In this document: positions 1-8,423 of the stretch, one piece after another
Layout of the letters: every line of letters begins with the position of its first letter
Position numbering within the stretch: position 1 is the stretch's first letter
Assembly (NCBI RefSeq): GCF_018304945.1
Contig: NZ_JAGQEE010000001.1
Location: forward strand, 124,001 to 188,000
From: Collimonas humicola
Lineage (GTDB): Bacteria; Pseudomonadota; Gammaproteobacteria; Burkholderiales; Burkholderiaceae_D
DNA: 64,000 nt
Direction: 5' to 3'
The notes under the pieces: model-generated
Databases searched by the model: none
Seen by the model: only the letters and a program-made list of their open reading frames with translations
Told to the model about the DNA's origin: nothing
Translations under genes and position numbers: made by a program

Positions 1-183
1 GATCGATCGGCTCGGGCCGGGTCCTGCGTGAAAATTTAGCTCATTTCCCAGGCGCGCCAGATAGCTGGCTTGCAGCCTCGAGGTGCGTAGCTCGTCGGCG
101 ACGAAATACATCATCACCGCGATCAACAGCAAGATCGCGAGGAGAATAACGAGCTTCACAAAACGTGGACGCTTTCTCAGCAT
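1..183 (-). CDS. Membrane-anchored protein, N-terminal part only (possible peptidoglycan transglycosylase)
   Basis: Reading leftwards from the ATG at 183 the frame is open for 61 codons to the window edge, so the C-terminus is missing. The first eight residues are basic (MLRKRPRF), followed by about 20 hydrophobic residues forming one membrane anchor, then a charged stretch with the short motifs LQASYLARLG and PGPSRSI. This layout, a short cytoplasmic tail and a single N-terminal anchor, recalls the start of GT51 biosynthetic peptidoglycan transglycosylases in Burkholderiales. That match is from memory and the catalytic domain lies outside the window, so the function is a guess. No strong ribosome binding site precedes the ATG. 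Confidence 0.45.
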   Translation of the reverse strand, partial: MLRKRPRFVKLVILLAILLLIAVMMYFVADELRTSRLQASYLARLGNELNFHAGPGPSRSI

Positions 184-228
184 GGCTTGGTCCGGTAGAC
201 TCTGCGCGATGGAAACGGTTAAATCTTC

Positions 229-767
229 ATGTATCCTAACCTAGGCTTGATGGATGCCAACTGCATTTTTGCCAGAATGTGCCTGCTTTTCATTATAGCC
301 GCACATTCGTTCGTCAATATCCGTCCGCAGCTCATCACACGGCTGCTCGCGCTTGTCGCGATGAGTGCGGTGCGTTCTGCTCGAGTGCCGGAACAACGCC
401 CAAGGCTTCAACGACATCAGTTTTAATTTGGGTTATCCATACGAAGGCATCAATCGCGTCAGCTATACGGGGCAGGAGTTCTGGATGATGTATTCCAATC
501 CGGCATTCCGCAACAAGGTCTATTTCACCGAGGGAATCGTCGTCGCCGATGGAAGCAATGTCGATAATTTCCTGGCGTGGAATGGCGCGTCCGTCCGCTG
601 GAACGACCCCCGCTGGAAATCGGACCGCCTTTGCTCCCGCGCCATATCGCTTTCAGGATTTGGTGGATCTCAATAACAACCGGAATTTCTACCAAAACAT
701 CATGCCTGCGTTTCAAAACCATTATGATCAGAGGATCTTGACATACAGGCAGTGGCAGCTACGCTGA
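229..767 (+). pseudogene. Frameshifted remnant of a small secreted protein, family not recognised
   Basis: Protein-like sequence runs through three frames in turn. Frame 1 up to about 375 gives a signal-peptide-like stretch (PQLITRLLALVAMSAV). Frame 2 from about 375 to 635 gives sensible sequence such as GFNDISFNLGYPYEGINRV and VYFTEGIVVADGSN. Frame 3 from about 640 to the stop at 767 gives DLVDLNNNRNFYQNIMPAF and ends YRQWQLR. Each frame is short and has no good ribosome binding site of its own, but joined they would make one exported protein of roughly 150-170 residues. Two frameshifts in the same direction suggest decay, although sequencing error is possible. I do not recognise the family. 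Confidence 0.4.
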
Positions 768-876
768 CAGATTCCGGGTTGTCGAACGGAATCGCGATGC
801 AGGCAAGCGCGATGCGAAGCATGCATCGCGCCTGTTTAGCTGAGCAAGACAGCAGATCAATCGACGAATGTGAACC

Positions 877-1554
877 ATGACACAGAAAATCTTTTGGCAA
901 GATCCTTATCTGACCGAGCTGAAAACCGCTGTCGCCGCTGTACGCGGCGATCAGGTGTATCTGCAGTCAACGATTTTCTTCGCTTTCTCGGGCGGCCAGG
1001 AAAGCGATGCCGGCACCTTGGGCGGCTATCCGGTCCTGGCCGCGGCGAAGGATGGATTGGATATCGCCTACACGCTGCCGCCCGAACACACCTTGAAAGC
1101 AGGCGACCCGGTCGAATTGCGGATTGACTGGGACCGGCGCTATCGCCTGATGCGCCTGCATTTCGCGGCTGAAATGATTCTTCAGCTGGTGTACCAGCAT
1201 TGTCCGGGCATCGAGCGCATCGGCGCCCACATTTCCGAGGACAAGGCGCGCATCGACTTCGCCCGCGATGACAGCATCGCCGTGCTGTTCCCCTTGCTTG
1301 AGCAGGAAGCCGGCGTTCTGGTCGCCGCCGGCAAGCCGATAGAAACAGACTTCACCGATCAACAGTCTCAACGCCGGTACTGGGAAGTCAAGGGCTTTGC
1401 CCGCATGGGTTGCGGAGGCACCCACCCCAGGTCCACCGCAGAAATCGGCAAGCTCACGTTAAAACGTAAGCGGCTTGGCAAGGGCAAAGAGCGCATCGAA
1501 ATCACTTTGTCTTCCCGGGCGGAGGCGGATTTTGACTCGAACGATGTGCGCTAG
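877..1554 (+). CDS. AlaX-type alanyl-tRNA editing protein
   Basis: 225-residue free-standing homologue of the editing (second additional) domain of alanyl-/threonyl-tRNA synthetases. Such proteins hydrolyse mischarged tRNA-Ala, usually Ser-tRNA(Ala), in the cytoplasm. The N-terminal half carries the barrel-domain motif SGGQESDAGTLGG at residues 38-50. The C-terminal half carries the second metal motif CGGTH, with C179 and H183. The usual HxxxH first metal motif is here H95-FAA-E99 (RLHFAAEM), so one histidine is replaced by glutamate. The start follows a leaderless-looking stretch with no strong Shine-Dalgarno sequence. The gene stands alone, upstream of an unrelated small secreted protein. 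Confidence 0.82.
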   Translation: MTQKIFWQDPYLTELKTAVAAVRGDQVYLQSTIFFAFSGGQESDAGTLGGYPVLAAAKDGLDIAYTLPPEHTLKAGDPVELRIDWDRRYRLMRLHFAAEMILQLVYQHCPGIERIGAHISEDKARIDFARDDSIAVLFPLLEQEAGVLVAAGKPIETDFTDQQSQRRYWEVKGFARMGCGGTHPRSTAEIGKLTLKRKRLGKGKERIEITLSSRAEADFDSNDVR

Positions 1555-1611
1555 CGTACATACAGCGGACGATGCACTACGGTAGATTTAAATCTCCAAT
1601 CGGAGGCTATC

Positions 1612-2040
1612 ATGTTAAATCGCCAGATTCACGTTTCTCCAGCACCCAATATTCCCGTTTGCAAGAGCGCTTGCCTGTCTGCCTTGACGCTGCTTGTCCT
1701 GAGCATGTCGCTTTCCGCCGCGACGGCAGGAGCTGCAAGCGATTCCACAGACGCCAACGCACGCTATCAGGCGGATCGCGCCCGTTGCATCAGCGGCCAG
1801 TCCAACCAGGACCGCGCGACATGCCTGAAAGAAGCTGGAGCGGCATTGCAAGAATCGCGAAAGGGGCGCCTGACTGACGACAAGGCGGCGGATCAGTCAA
1901 ATGCCCTGTTGCGCTGCAATGCTCTTCCGGTGGACGACCGCGATGCGTGCCAGCGCCGCATGAATGGCGAAGGCACGACCAGCGGTAGCGCGCTGGAAGG
2001 CGGCATCAGCCGGGAGCTGACCGTGCCGGACAAAAAATAG
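1612..2040 (+). CDS. Small secreted hypothetical protein with paired cysteines
   Basis: 142 residues. It has a long N-terminal region containing a hydrophobic core (ALTLLVLSMSLSAATAGA) ending near residue 43, consistent with a Sec signal peptide. The mature part is short, charged and rich in Asp, Arg and Ala, with four cysteines in patterns RCISGQ, ATCLKEAG, LRCNALP and DACQRRM that could form two disulfides in the periplasm. The ribosome binding site is weak-to-moderate (CGGAGGCTATC before ATG at 1612). Similar Cys-patterned periplasmic proteins of unknown function are common in Burkholderiales. No function can be assigned and the neighbours give no clue. Confidence 0.7.
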   Translation: MLNRQIHVSPAPNIPVCKSACLSALTLLVLSMSLSAATAGAASDSTDANARYQADRARCISGQSNQDRATCLKEAGAALQESRKGRLTDDKAADQSNALLRCNALPVDDRDACQRRMNGEGTTSGSALEGGISRELTVPDKK

Positions 2041-2173
2041 GGTGTGCTGGACGCAACGTATCCCTAGAGAAGAAATGACTATGGCTCAAACAAAGGGTTT
2101 TCCGTATAAGGACATGCCGTGTTGCCGCGGCCGGAAAATCTGATGCACGGATCTGGCAGATCCTGATCCTTGA

Positions 2174-2851
2174 TCAGGCGCCTCTTTCTTCAAGCAGCAT
2201 GAAGCCATCTCCGTCCGTTTTGGCGAACATCGTTTCGTAGCCTTTGATAGACGAGTGAGGCGTATCCATCGGATGGAGATGCGTCGCCGTAACGACCATC
2301 ACCGTGGCGCCTGCCGCTTCGCCGGCAGCAATGCCGACAGGGGCATCTTCGAATATCAGGCAGTCGCCGGCATCGACGCCCAGCCTGCTGGCCGCCAGCA
2401 GGTAGCAATCAGGATGCGGTTTGCCGGCCGCGACGTCCTCGGCCGTCACCAGGACGGCCGGCACGGGAATGCCAGCCGCTTTCATGCGGCGCGCCGCCAG
2501 ATCCCTGGGGGCTGACGTCACCACGGCCCACTTGTCCGCTGACAGCGATTTCAGAAAATTTGCGGCGCCGGGCACTTCGACAATCCCTTCTACATCGGCA
2601 ATTTCGGCCTGCGTAATGCCAATCGCTTCCAGTTCCGGATCAACGCCAGGCAATGCCAGGCGGGCGACCGTGTCAACTGCCCGCGCGCCGTGTATGGTCG
2701 GCAGAAAGGAAGCGACATCGAGACCGTGACGCACCGCCCATGCGCCCCAGATGCGTTCTGCCGCAGCGATGGAGTTGAGGATGGTGCCGTCCATATCGAA
2801 CAGGAACGCGCTGTAACGGCCTTTGGCTGCCGATGAATTACTGCCAGACAT
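2174..2851 (-). CDS. HAD-superfamily phosphatase (sugar-phosphatase-like)
   Basis: 225-residue haloacid-dehalogenase-type hydrolase of the phosphoglycolate/beta-phosphoglucomutase-like subfamily. Motif I is FLFDMDGT (nucleophile D19, general acid D21). Motif II is VVTSAPR, motif III the lysine in GKPHPD, and motif IV the acidic pair in FEDAPVGI. A helical cap follows motif I. It resembles yeast and E. coli sugar phosphatases (GPP/YfbT type), but the substrate cannot be read from sequence. The start at 2851 is chosen because AAGGAAAC lies just upstream. The frame stays open further upstream only as a shadow of the protease gene. Probably transcribed after the S41 protease gene, 62 bp away on the same strand. 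Confidence 0.85.
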   Translation of the reverse strand: MSGSNSSAAKGRYSAFLFDMDGTILNSIAAAERIWGAWAVRHGLDVASFLPTIHGARAVDTVARLALPGVDPELEAIGITQAEIADVEGIVEVPGAANFLKSLSADKWAVVTSAPRDLAARRMKAAGIPVPAVLVTAEDVAAGKPHPDCYLLAASRLGVDAGDCLIFEDAPVGIAAGEAAGATVMVVTATHLHPMDTPHSSIKGYETMFAKTDGDGFMLLEERGA

Positions 2852-2913
2852 TTCTTGTTTCCTTGAGGCGCAAATGGGGCTGTCATTATCACCGATATCG
2901 CTAGAACCGGAAT

Positions 2914-4431
2914 TTATTGATCCAGTTTGATGCACGCCGGTTGCGCCGGCATGAAGCGCGGATTGACGCTCGCCACCTGCACCGGTTTGCCGGCCAGTGC
3001 ATTCAAGGCTTGCTGCAGCTGCCAATCCTTGGCGCCGCCGAATTCCTTTTGCGGCAGCGCGCTTTTGTTCGGGTCCGGCTTGGCTTTTGCGCGCTGGTCG
3101 CGCTGGCGCTGGCGTTCTTTGCGCACATCGGCGAAGGGATCGGGGTTGGGCTTGCTGGCATAGGGCGCGCGCGGAATGTCGACTTCGCGGTAAATGAGCA
3201 GGACGCCCTCCATGTCGGCATCCTTGTGCGGTCCGACGATCCAGTCCGGCACCACGCCGTAGCCTTCCATCGGACAGCCGTTCGGCCGCAGGTTGCGGGC
3301 GTTGGTCCAGTTCAGGTAGGTGCCGTCGCGCGTGCCGATGCCGGTTTGCGCCATGCCTTTGCCATAGGTCGGCGTGCCCAGCAGCTTGGCGCGGCCGAGG
3401 TCCTTCAGGGCTGCCGCCGTGGCTTCGGCGGCCGAGGCGCTCTGGCCGTCGACCAGCACGATCAGCGGCACGCTGCGCCACCAGTCGTCTGCCTCCAGCG
3501 GCGCCAGCGGATCCCGGCCTTTCAGCACCGGCAGATCGTAGTCCGGCCAGTTAGTGCTGATGCGGTGCTGGATTTTGTCGTCGCGTAGCAGCGTGACCAT
3601 TGCGGTCTTGTTGCGGCCGGCGAAGAGGCCGATGATGCCGATGGAGGCGTTCAGGGCGCCGCCGCCGTTGAGGCGCAGATCGAGGATCACGGCCTTGACC
3701 GGCGCGCCATTTTTCCGTGCCGTCTGCACTGTATCGATGTAGTCGCCGATGGCAGGTTCCGGAAAGCCGTTCATGCGCGTGTACAGTACGTCGCCCGGCA
3801 ACCGTTTAGCGCTCGCCGGCCGTTGCTTGACGATGGCGCGCAGCAGCGTGAATTCAAGCCGCTGCTGCTTTGCGCCGCGCAGCAGCGTTAGCTTGAGCGG
3901 CGTGCCGACATCGCCGCCGGCATATTTTGCGATGTCGGTAGTGTTGATGCCGGCCATGCTGTTGCCGTCCATCGCTACCACGATGTCGCCCGTGCGCACG
4001 CCGGCCTGGGCCGCGGGAGCGTCCGGCACCACGTCGATGATATGCAGGCCGTCCGCCAGGGTCTCGAAGATGATGCCGATGCCGGGCGTGCCATTGCGGG
4101 TGCGCTCGTCCTTCTTTGCTTGCTCCTGCTGTTCCTCGGCATTCATGAATTTGGCGTAGGGCAGGGTTTTGACGCCCAGGCGGATGGTTTCGTCGAGAAA
4201 GGCGGGGACGTCGATCTCTGTCAGGTGATCTTTCTTGAGTATTTCCACCACCGACTTCAGTTCGCAGATCTGCGGTTCCCAGTCAGGAGGGCAGGGCGAT
4301 GGCTCGGCGGCATGGGCCGGCGTGGAAAATGCCAGCGCGATGAGCACAGCGGCGAGTGCGGGCCGATGTCTGCCTGAGATGCCGCTGTCGCCAATCTTGC
4401 GGCCCATGGTCCGTCCAGGAAATACTGTCAT
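2914..4431 (-). CDS. S41-family carboxy-terminal processing protease with PDZ domain
   Basis: About 505 residues. An N-terminal signal peptide ends near AHAAEP. A PDZ domain follows (GIGIIFET to VDG region, with AGVRTGDIVVAMDG), then the S41 tail-specific protease core. The catalytic serine sits in GQSASAAEA (about S331) and the lysine in YGKG (about K358), the Ser-Lys dyad of CtpA/Prc-type enzymes. After the core is a long Lys/Arg/Pro-rich stretch (KERQRQRDQRAKAKP). It is expected to cleave periplasmic proteins from their C-termini. Start choice is uncertain: GTG at 4449 abuts the upstream stop, ATG at 4431 is used here, and ATG at 4407 is also possible. It sits directly behind the PPOX gene. 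Confidence 0.85.
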   Translation of the reverse strand: MTVFPGRTMGRKIGDSGISGRHRPALAAVLIALAFSTPAHAAEPSPCPPDWEPQICELKSVVEILKKDHLTEIDVPAFLDETIRLGVKTLPYAKFMNAEEQQEQAKKDERTRNGTPGIGIIFETLADGLHIIDVVPDAPAAQAGVRTGDIVVAMDGNSMAGINTTDIAKYAGGDVGTPLKLTLLRGAKQQRLEFTLLRAIVKQRPASAKRLPGDVLYTRMNGFPEPAIGDYIDTVQTARKNGAPVKAVILDLRLNGGGALNASIGIIGLFAGRNKTAMVTLLRDDKIQHRISTNWPDYDLPVLKGRDPLAPLEADDWWRSVPLIVLVDGQSASAAEATAAALKDLGRAKLLGTPTYGKGMAQTGIGTRDGTYLNWTNARNLRPNGCPMEGYGVVPDWIVGPHKDADMEGVLLIYREVDIPRAPYASKPNPDPFADVRKERQRQRDQRAKAKPDPNKSALPQKEFGGAKDWQLQQALNALAGKPVQVASVNPRFMPAQPACIKLDQ

Positions 4432-4449
4432 CGGATGTGCATTCTTCAC

Positions 4450-5055
4450 TTAATAGAGACTGGCCTGCACCCGCGCCGGCAGCTCGCGGTCATAGGTGTC
4501 GGCGTCAAAACCGCCGCTGCTGAGGCGCTTGAGCATGGCGCCGGGACTAGGGAAGCCGGCGGGTTCGGCCTGCTGTCCGGGATCCCACAGCTTCGAGCGC
4601 ACCAGCGCCTTTGAGCAATGGAAGTAGACCGCCTCTATCTTGACGATGATCACTGTGCGCGGCAGCTTGCCGTCGATGGCGAATTTTTCCAGCATGGCCG
4701 GTTCCGCAGAGATTTCGGCGCGGCCGTTGACGCGCAAGGTTTCGCCGATGCCCGGTACGATAAACAGCAGTCCGACCCGGGCATCCCTGAGGATATTGCG
4801 CAAGGTGTCGATGCGGTTGTTGCCCGGACGGTCAGGGATCGCCAGTGTGCGTTCATCCAGGATCTGGACGAAACCGGGCAGGTCTCCCTTGGGCGAGCAA
4901 TCCATGCCTTCCGGTCCGGAAGAGGCAAGCACCACAAATGGCGAAGCGTTGACGAAAGCCTGGTAATCCTGGTTCAGGTGGTCGATTTCCTTCCACAATG
5001 AACGCTCGTGAGGCGTGCCGTAAATTTGCTCCAGTTGCGCGATATCGGTCAGCAT
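4450..5055 (-). CDS. Pyridoxamine 5'-phosphate oxidase-fold flavoprotein
   Basis: 201 residues of the split-barrel, FMN-binding PPOX superfamily, of the MSMEG_1061-like group. Typical segments are FVVLASSGPEGMDCSPKGD (strand and flavin-binding turn), LAIPDRPGNNRIDTLRNIL and GLLFIVPGIGETLRVNGRA. These proteins bind FMN or F420 and reduce small molecules; the physiological substrate is unknown. A late HCSKALVRSKLW segment is conserved in this group. The start at 5055 has a fair ribosome binding site (GGAGGACCGC on the minus strand). The stop lies immediately before the S41 protease start region, so the two genes are probably co-transcribed. Confidence 0.82.
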   Translation of the reverse strand: MLTDIAQLEQIYGTPHERSLWKEIDHLNQDYQAFVNASPFVVLASSGPEGMDCSPKGDLPGFVQILDERTLAIPDRPGNNRIDTLRNILRDARVGLLFIVPGIGETLRVNGRAEISAEPAMLEKFAIDGKLPRTVIIVKIEAVYFHCSKALVRSKLWDPGQQAEPAGFPSPGAMLKRLSSGGFDADTYDRELPARVQASLY

Positions 5056-5286
5056 TGCGGTCCTCCGATGTTAAATTTGCAGCAATTTTACCGGGAAACC
5101 CCGCCGCCCGCCGCTGCCGGGGAGCGGCGGCATGCGCTCCCCGGTCGGGCGATGGACACCAGGCGGAGCTCGCAATTACACTATCTCGACTTTTGGCAAT
5201 TCGGTGCCCGACAGCATCCTGCGCAAAGAGAATCGCAGGCTCGGGCAAAACGGCGTAGGCTGGCATTGGAAAGGCAAGGGGACACC

Positions 5287-6378
5287 ATGCGTCGTTTGGC
5301 ATTAATGCTTCTATCAAACCTGGCTGCCAGCCTGACGCTGGCAGCGCCGGCGCCGCCGGCGGGAGAGTTCGAGCAGCAGGCGCGGCTCGACCAGGACATT
5401 CCGCAGCTGCTGGAGCAGAATGCGATTCCCAGCGTTTCTATCGCTCAGATCAGAGGCGGCGCGGTGGTGCTGATCGCCGCCTATGGCGAGCAGGGCGACG
5501 GCGTGCCTGCCACGCCTGCCACGCTTTACAACGCGGCCTCGCTGACCAAGCCGCTGACCGCTGAAATCATCTTGCGGCTGGCCTCGAAAGGCGAAATTTC
5601 GCTGGATGAGCCGATGGACCGCTACTGGCTGGATCCAGACATCGCTGCCGACCCCCGCCACGCCTTGCTGACGCCGCGCCTGGCGCTCAGCCATCGCACC
5701 GGTTTCCCCAACTGGCGCGACAGCAAGGAGGGATTGAAGATCCTGCGCGAACCCGGGCTCAAGTGGAGCTATTCCGGCGAGGGCTATCAATATCTCGCGC
5801 ATTTTGCCGAAAACAAGACCGGCCGGGATTTCGAAAGCCTGGCCCAGGCTTATCTGTTCAAGCCGATGGCCATGACCGAAACCGCCTATAGCGGCCGTGA
5901 CTGGTTCAAGGGCCGCATCGCGGTCCCCGCCAACGCTGCCGGCAAGGCCTTGCAACCGCAGCTTGCCAGCCGTTTTAATGCAGCCGACCTGCTGTACACC
6001 ACCGCCTATGACTACGGCTTGTTCATGGCCGGCGTGCTGGCCGATCAGGGCCTGAGTCCGGCCATCGCGCGCGAGCGGAGCAAGATCCAGGTCAGCATGA
6101 TGGATGAAATGTGTCAGGGCAAGCTGGCCGAGAACTGTCCGCCCAACGCCGGCTTTGGACTGGGCTGGCAGATACTGGCATTCAAGGATGAAACGCTGCT
6201 GATGCATACCGGGAAGGACGAAGGCGTGTTCACCTTTGCCTATCTGAACCGGACCAGCCGCGACGGCGCGGTCATCCTGACCAATAGCGACAACGGCTAC
6301 AAGATCGTGCTGCCGGTGCTGGAACGCCTCGACAGCAGCCCCGTTTTCCTGCGCTACCTGCGCGGGCAGATACAATAA
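5287..6378 (+). CDS. Serine hydrolase of the beta-lactamase / PBP-like family, exported
   Basis: 363 residues. The signal peptide is at residues 1-20. The family signature S85-L-T-K88 (SxxK nucleophile and base) is present, with Y162-S-G as the second element. The third element is H307-T-G309, where classic penicillin-binding proteins have KTG; HTG is common in the esterase-like branch. It is therefore more likely an esterase, peptidase or D-aminopeptidase-type enzyme than a resistance beta-lactamase. The start is fixed by AAGGGGACACC before the ATG at 5287. It is divergent from the PPOX gene with about 230 bp between them and is followed by the TetR gene on the same strand. Confidence 0.83.
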   Translation: MRRLALMLLSNLAASLTLAAPAPPAGEFEQQARLDQDIPQLLEQNAIPSVSIAQIRGGAVVLIAAYGEQGDGVPATPATLYNAASLTKPLTAEIILRLASKGEISLDEPMDRYWLDPDIAADPRHALLTPRLALSHRTGFPNWRDSKEGLKILREPGLKWSYSGEGYQYLAHFAENKTGRDFESLAQAYLFKPMAMTETAYSGRDWFKGRIAVPANAAGKALQPQLASRFNAADLLYTTAYDYGLFMAGVLADQGLSPAIARERSKIQVSMMDEMCQGKLAENCPPNAGFGLGWQILAFKDETLLMHTGKDEGVFTFAYLNRTSRDGAVILTNSDNGYKIVLPVLERLDSSPVFLRYLRGQIQ

Positions 6379-6475
6379 GAGCGCTGCCGCGGCAGAAACC
6401 TCGGTATCCCAGGAATTCATGACCGCCAATCGTCAAGGGGTTTTCCGGCATTGCCGCGTGTAAAAAAACTTGATT

Positions 6476-6495
6476 ATGGAAACGATTGCTTCCAT
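6476..6495. promoter_or_regulatory. Palindromic operator upstream of the TetR gene
   Basis: ATGGAAACGATTGCTTCCAT is the core of a larger perfect inverted repeat. The arms are 6470-6481 and 6490-6501 (12 bp each, TTGATTATGGAA and its complement) around an 8-bp spacer. It ends a few bases before the TetR start codon, the expected place for autorepression. A second copy with 15 of 20 identical bases lies before the next gene. Confidence 0.7.
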
Positions 6496-6504
6496 AATCA
6501 ATGC

Positions 6505-7146
6505 ATGAAAACCGAAACCGTTTCATCGCATGCAAAATCGTCGCATGCAAAATTATCAACTCCGCGCGGACGCCCGCGCGAGTTCGACATGGATGAAATT
6601 CTGGATAAGGCTATCCCCGTGTTCTGCAGCCGCGGCTATCACGGCACGTCGATCAACGACCTTGCCGAAGGCATGCAGCTGACGGTCGGCAGCATCTACA
6701 AGGCGTTCAAGGACAAGCGCGGGGTGTTCCTGGCGGTGCTGGACCGCCAGTCTTCGCAGCGCGGCGCCGAGCTGGCCCAGGTGCTGGCAGCGGCGCAGTC
6801 GGGGCGCGACAAGGTACAGGCTGCGCTTGTGTTCTACGCCGAACTATCGCACGGCAGCAGGGGCAGGGAAGGTTGCCTGGTCGTCAGCACGGCAGTTGAG
6901 CTGGCGGCGCTTGATGCTGAGATCGGCGTGCGCGCCGCCCTGGCGATGCAGGGGCGCGAAGCGCTGCTGAACCAGCTGATCCGGCAAGGCAAGGGCGACG
7001 GTTCGATTCCGCCGCATATCGATAGCGCCGCCACCGGCCGCCTGTTGCTTTGCCTGTTGCAAGGACTGCGCGTGGTGGGCAAGACCGGCAAGACGCGCAA
7101 GGAAATGCTGGCGGTAGTCGATGCTGCCATGAAAATACTGTCGTAA
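6505..7146 (+). CDS. TetR-family transcriptional repressor
   Basis: 213 residues. The N-terminal helix-turn-helix domain includes GTSINDLAEGMQLTVGSIYK at roughly residues 48-67. The C-terminal half is of the TetR_C type seen in regulators of efflux genes (REGCLVVSTAVELA). The start ATG at 6505 is chosen over upstream in-frame codons because those would place coding sequence over the palindromic operator at 6470-6501. The protein has a repeated SSHAK near its N-terminus. The MFS transporter begins 51 bp downstream on the same strand with a matching operator in the gap, so this protein probably represses both itself and the transporter. The inducer is unknown. Confidence 0.88.
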   Translation: MKTETVSSHAKSSHAKLSTPRGRPREFDMDEILDKAIPVFCSRGYHGTSINDLAEGMQLTVGSIYKAFKDKRGVFLAVLDRQSSQRGAELAQVLAAAQSGRDKVQAALVFYAELSHGSRGREGCLVVSTAVELAALDAEIGVRAALAMQGREALLNQLIRQGKGDGSIPPHIDSAATGRLLLCLLQGLRVVGKTGKTRKEMLAVVDAAMKILS

Positions 7147-7161
7147 ATTTTTTTATCAATT

Positions 7162-7181
7162 TAGGAAATGATCGTTTCCAT
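7162..7181. promoter_or_regulatory. Second TetR operator, in front of the MFS gene
   Basis: On the minus strand this reads ATGGAAACGATCATTTCCTA and matches the operator at 6476-6495 at 15 of 20 positions, including the whole ATGGAAACGAT block and TTCC. It is a palindrome around GGAAA and TTTCC. It lies between the TetR stop and the transporter ribosome binding site (AAGGGGGAAG). Confidence 0.65.
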
Positions 7182-7197
7182 TATAAGGGGGAAGTAA

Positions 7198-8400
7198 ATG
7201 GATTTGACTGCAACTGCCGCCGGTACGGCGACTGAAGAGCCGGCGGTTTCGTCGTGGATCACCTTGCTGCTGGCAACCGCCTGCGGCTTGATCGCGGCCA
7301 ATATCTACTATGCCCAGCCGCTGGCCGGCCTGATTGCCGTTACGCTTGGGCTGCCGCCGTCAGCGGCGGGCCTGATCGTAACCTTGACGCAGCTTGGCTA
7401 TGGCGCCGGCCTGCTGCTGATTACTCCGCTTGGCGACCTGTTCGAAAACCGGCGGCTGGTCCTGGTTTTGATCGGGCTGGCCACGCTGGCTTTGCTGGGA
7501 GCGGGACTGGCCTCTCATCCGGCGCAATTCCTGGCCGCCGCTTTGTTCATCGGCCTCGGTTCGGTGGCGGTGCAGGTGCTGGTGCCATACGCTTCGCACA
7601 TGGCGCCGGAAGCGGTGCGCGGGCGCATGGTGGGAAATGTCATGAGCGGCTTGATGCTGGGCATCATGCTGGCGCGGCCGGCATCCAGTTTCATCACGCA
7701 AATGTCGTCCTGGCACGTGGTGTTTTTCCTGTCCGCCGGGCTGATGGTGCTGCTGGCGTTGCTGCTGTCGCGCACCTTGCCGCAGCGGATGCCGCCAGCC
7801 AAGCTGGCCTATGGCGCGCTGCTCGCTTCGATGTGGCAGCTGCTGCTGCGCACGCCCGTGCTGCGCCGGCGGGCGCTGTATCACGCTTTTCTGTTCGCTG
7901 CCTTCAGCCTGTTCTGGACCGCCACGCCGCTGCTGCTGGCAGGGCCGGTATTCCATCTGTCGCAGGGCGGCATCGCGCTGTTTGCGCTGGCGGGCGTGGC
8001 CGGCTCAGTCGCCGCGCCGATTGCCGGCAGGGTCGCCGACCGCGGCTGGAGCCGCCCGGCGACCGGAATGGCGATGCTGGCGGTGGCGCTCGCTTTCCTG
8101 ATGACGCACGTCGGCCAGCAGGGTACGGCGCTGTCCCTTGGCTTGCTGGTGGCGGCCGCGATCTTGCTGGACTTTGGCGTCGCCGCCAACATGACGATAG
8201 GGCAGCGAGCGATCTTCATGCATGGCGCGAAATTCCGCGCGCGCCTGAACGGCCTGTACATGACGACCTTCTTCGCCGGCGGCGCCATCGGCTCCGCAGT
8301 CGGCGGCTGGACTTACGCGCAAGGCGGCTGGAGTCTCACGTCGTGGGTTGGTTTCGCGTTGCCGATCCTGGCCTTGCTTTACTACGCGACTGAGCCCTAA
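7198..8400 (+). CDS. Major facilitator superfamily efflux transporter
   Basis: 400 residues, almost entirely hydrophobic, with about 12 predicted membrane segments and the inter-helix loop motif GDLFENRRLV, a variant of the MFS motif A between TM2 and TM3. It belongs to the drug:H+ antiporter type MFS_1 group and resembles AraJ/YnfM-like exporters; the substrate is unknown. AAGGGGGAAGTAA precedes the ATG. Its position behind a TetR repressor gene with a shared operator indicates inducible efflux, probably of a toxic aromatic compound or antibiotic, which is inference. Convergent with the LysR gene downstream. Confidence 0.88.
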   Translation: MDLTATAAGTATEEPAVSSWITLLLATACGLIAANIYYAQPLAGLIAVTLGLPPSAAGLIVTLTQLGYGAGLLLITPLGDLFENRRLVLVLIGLATLALLGAGLASHPAQFLAAALFIGLGSVAVQVLVPYASHMAPEAVRGRMVGNVMSGLMLGIMLARPASSFITQMSSWHVVFFLSAGLMVLLALLLSRTLPQRMPPAKLAYGALLASMWQLLLRTPVLRRRALYHAFLFAAFSLFWTATPLLLAGPVFHLSQGGIALFALAGVAGSVAAPIAGRVADRGWSRPATGMAMLAVALAFLMTHVGQQGTALSLGLLVAAAILLDFGVAANMTIGQRAIFMHGAKFRARLNGLYMTTFFAGGAIGSAVGGWTYAQGGWSLTSWVGFALPILALLYYATEP

Positions 8401-8423
8401 GCCAGGATGCGCCAGGCCCGCTT

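Noticed and set aside
2174-3481. HAD protein extended to 435 residues
   Set aside because: The extra N-terminus is a shadow of the S41 protease gene; the HAD motif I and the ribosome binding site fix the start at 2851.
7254-8393. 379-codon frame inside the MFS gene
   Set aside because: Same strand, other frame; Arg/Ala-rich composition and no start signal, while the MFS frame has 12 membrane segments.
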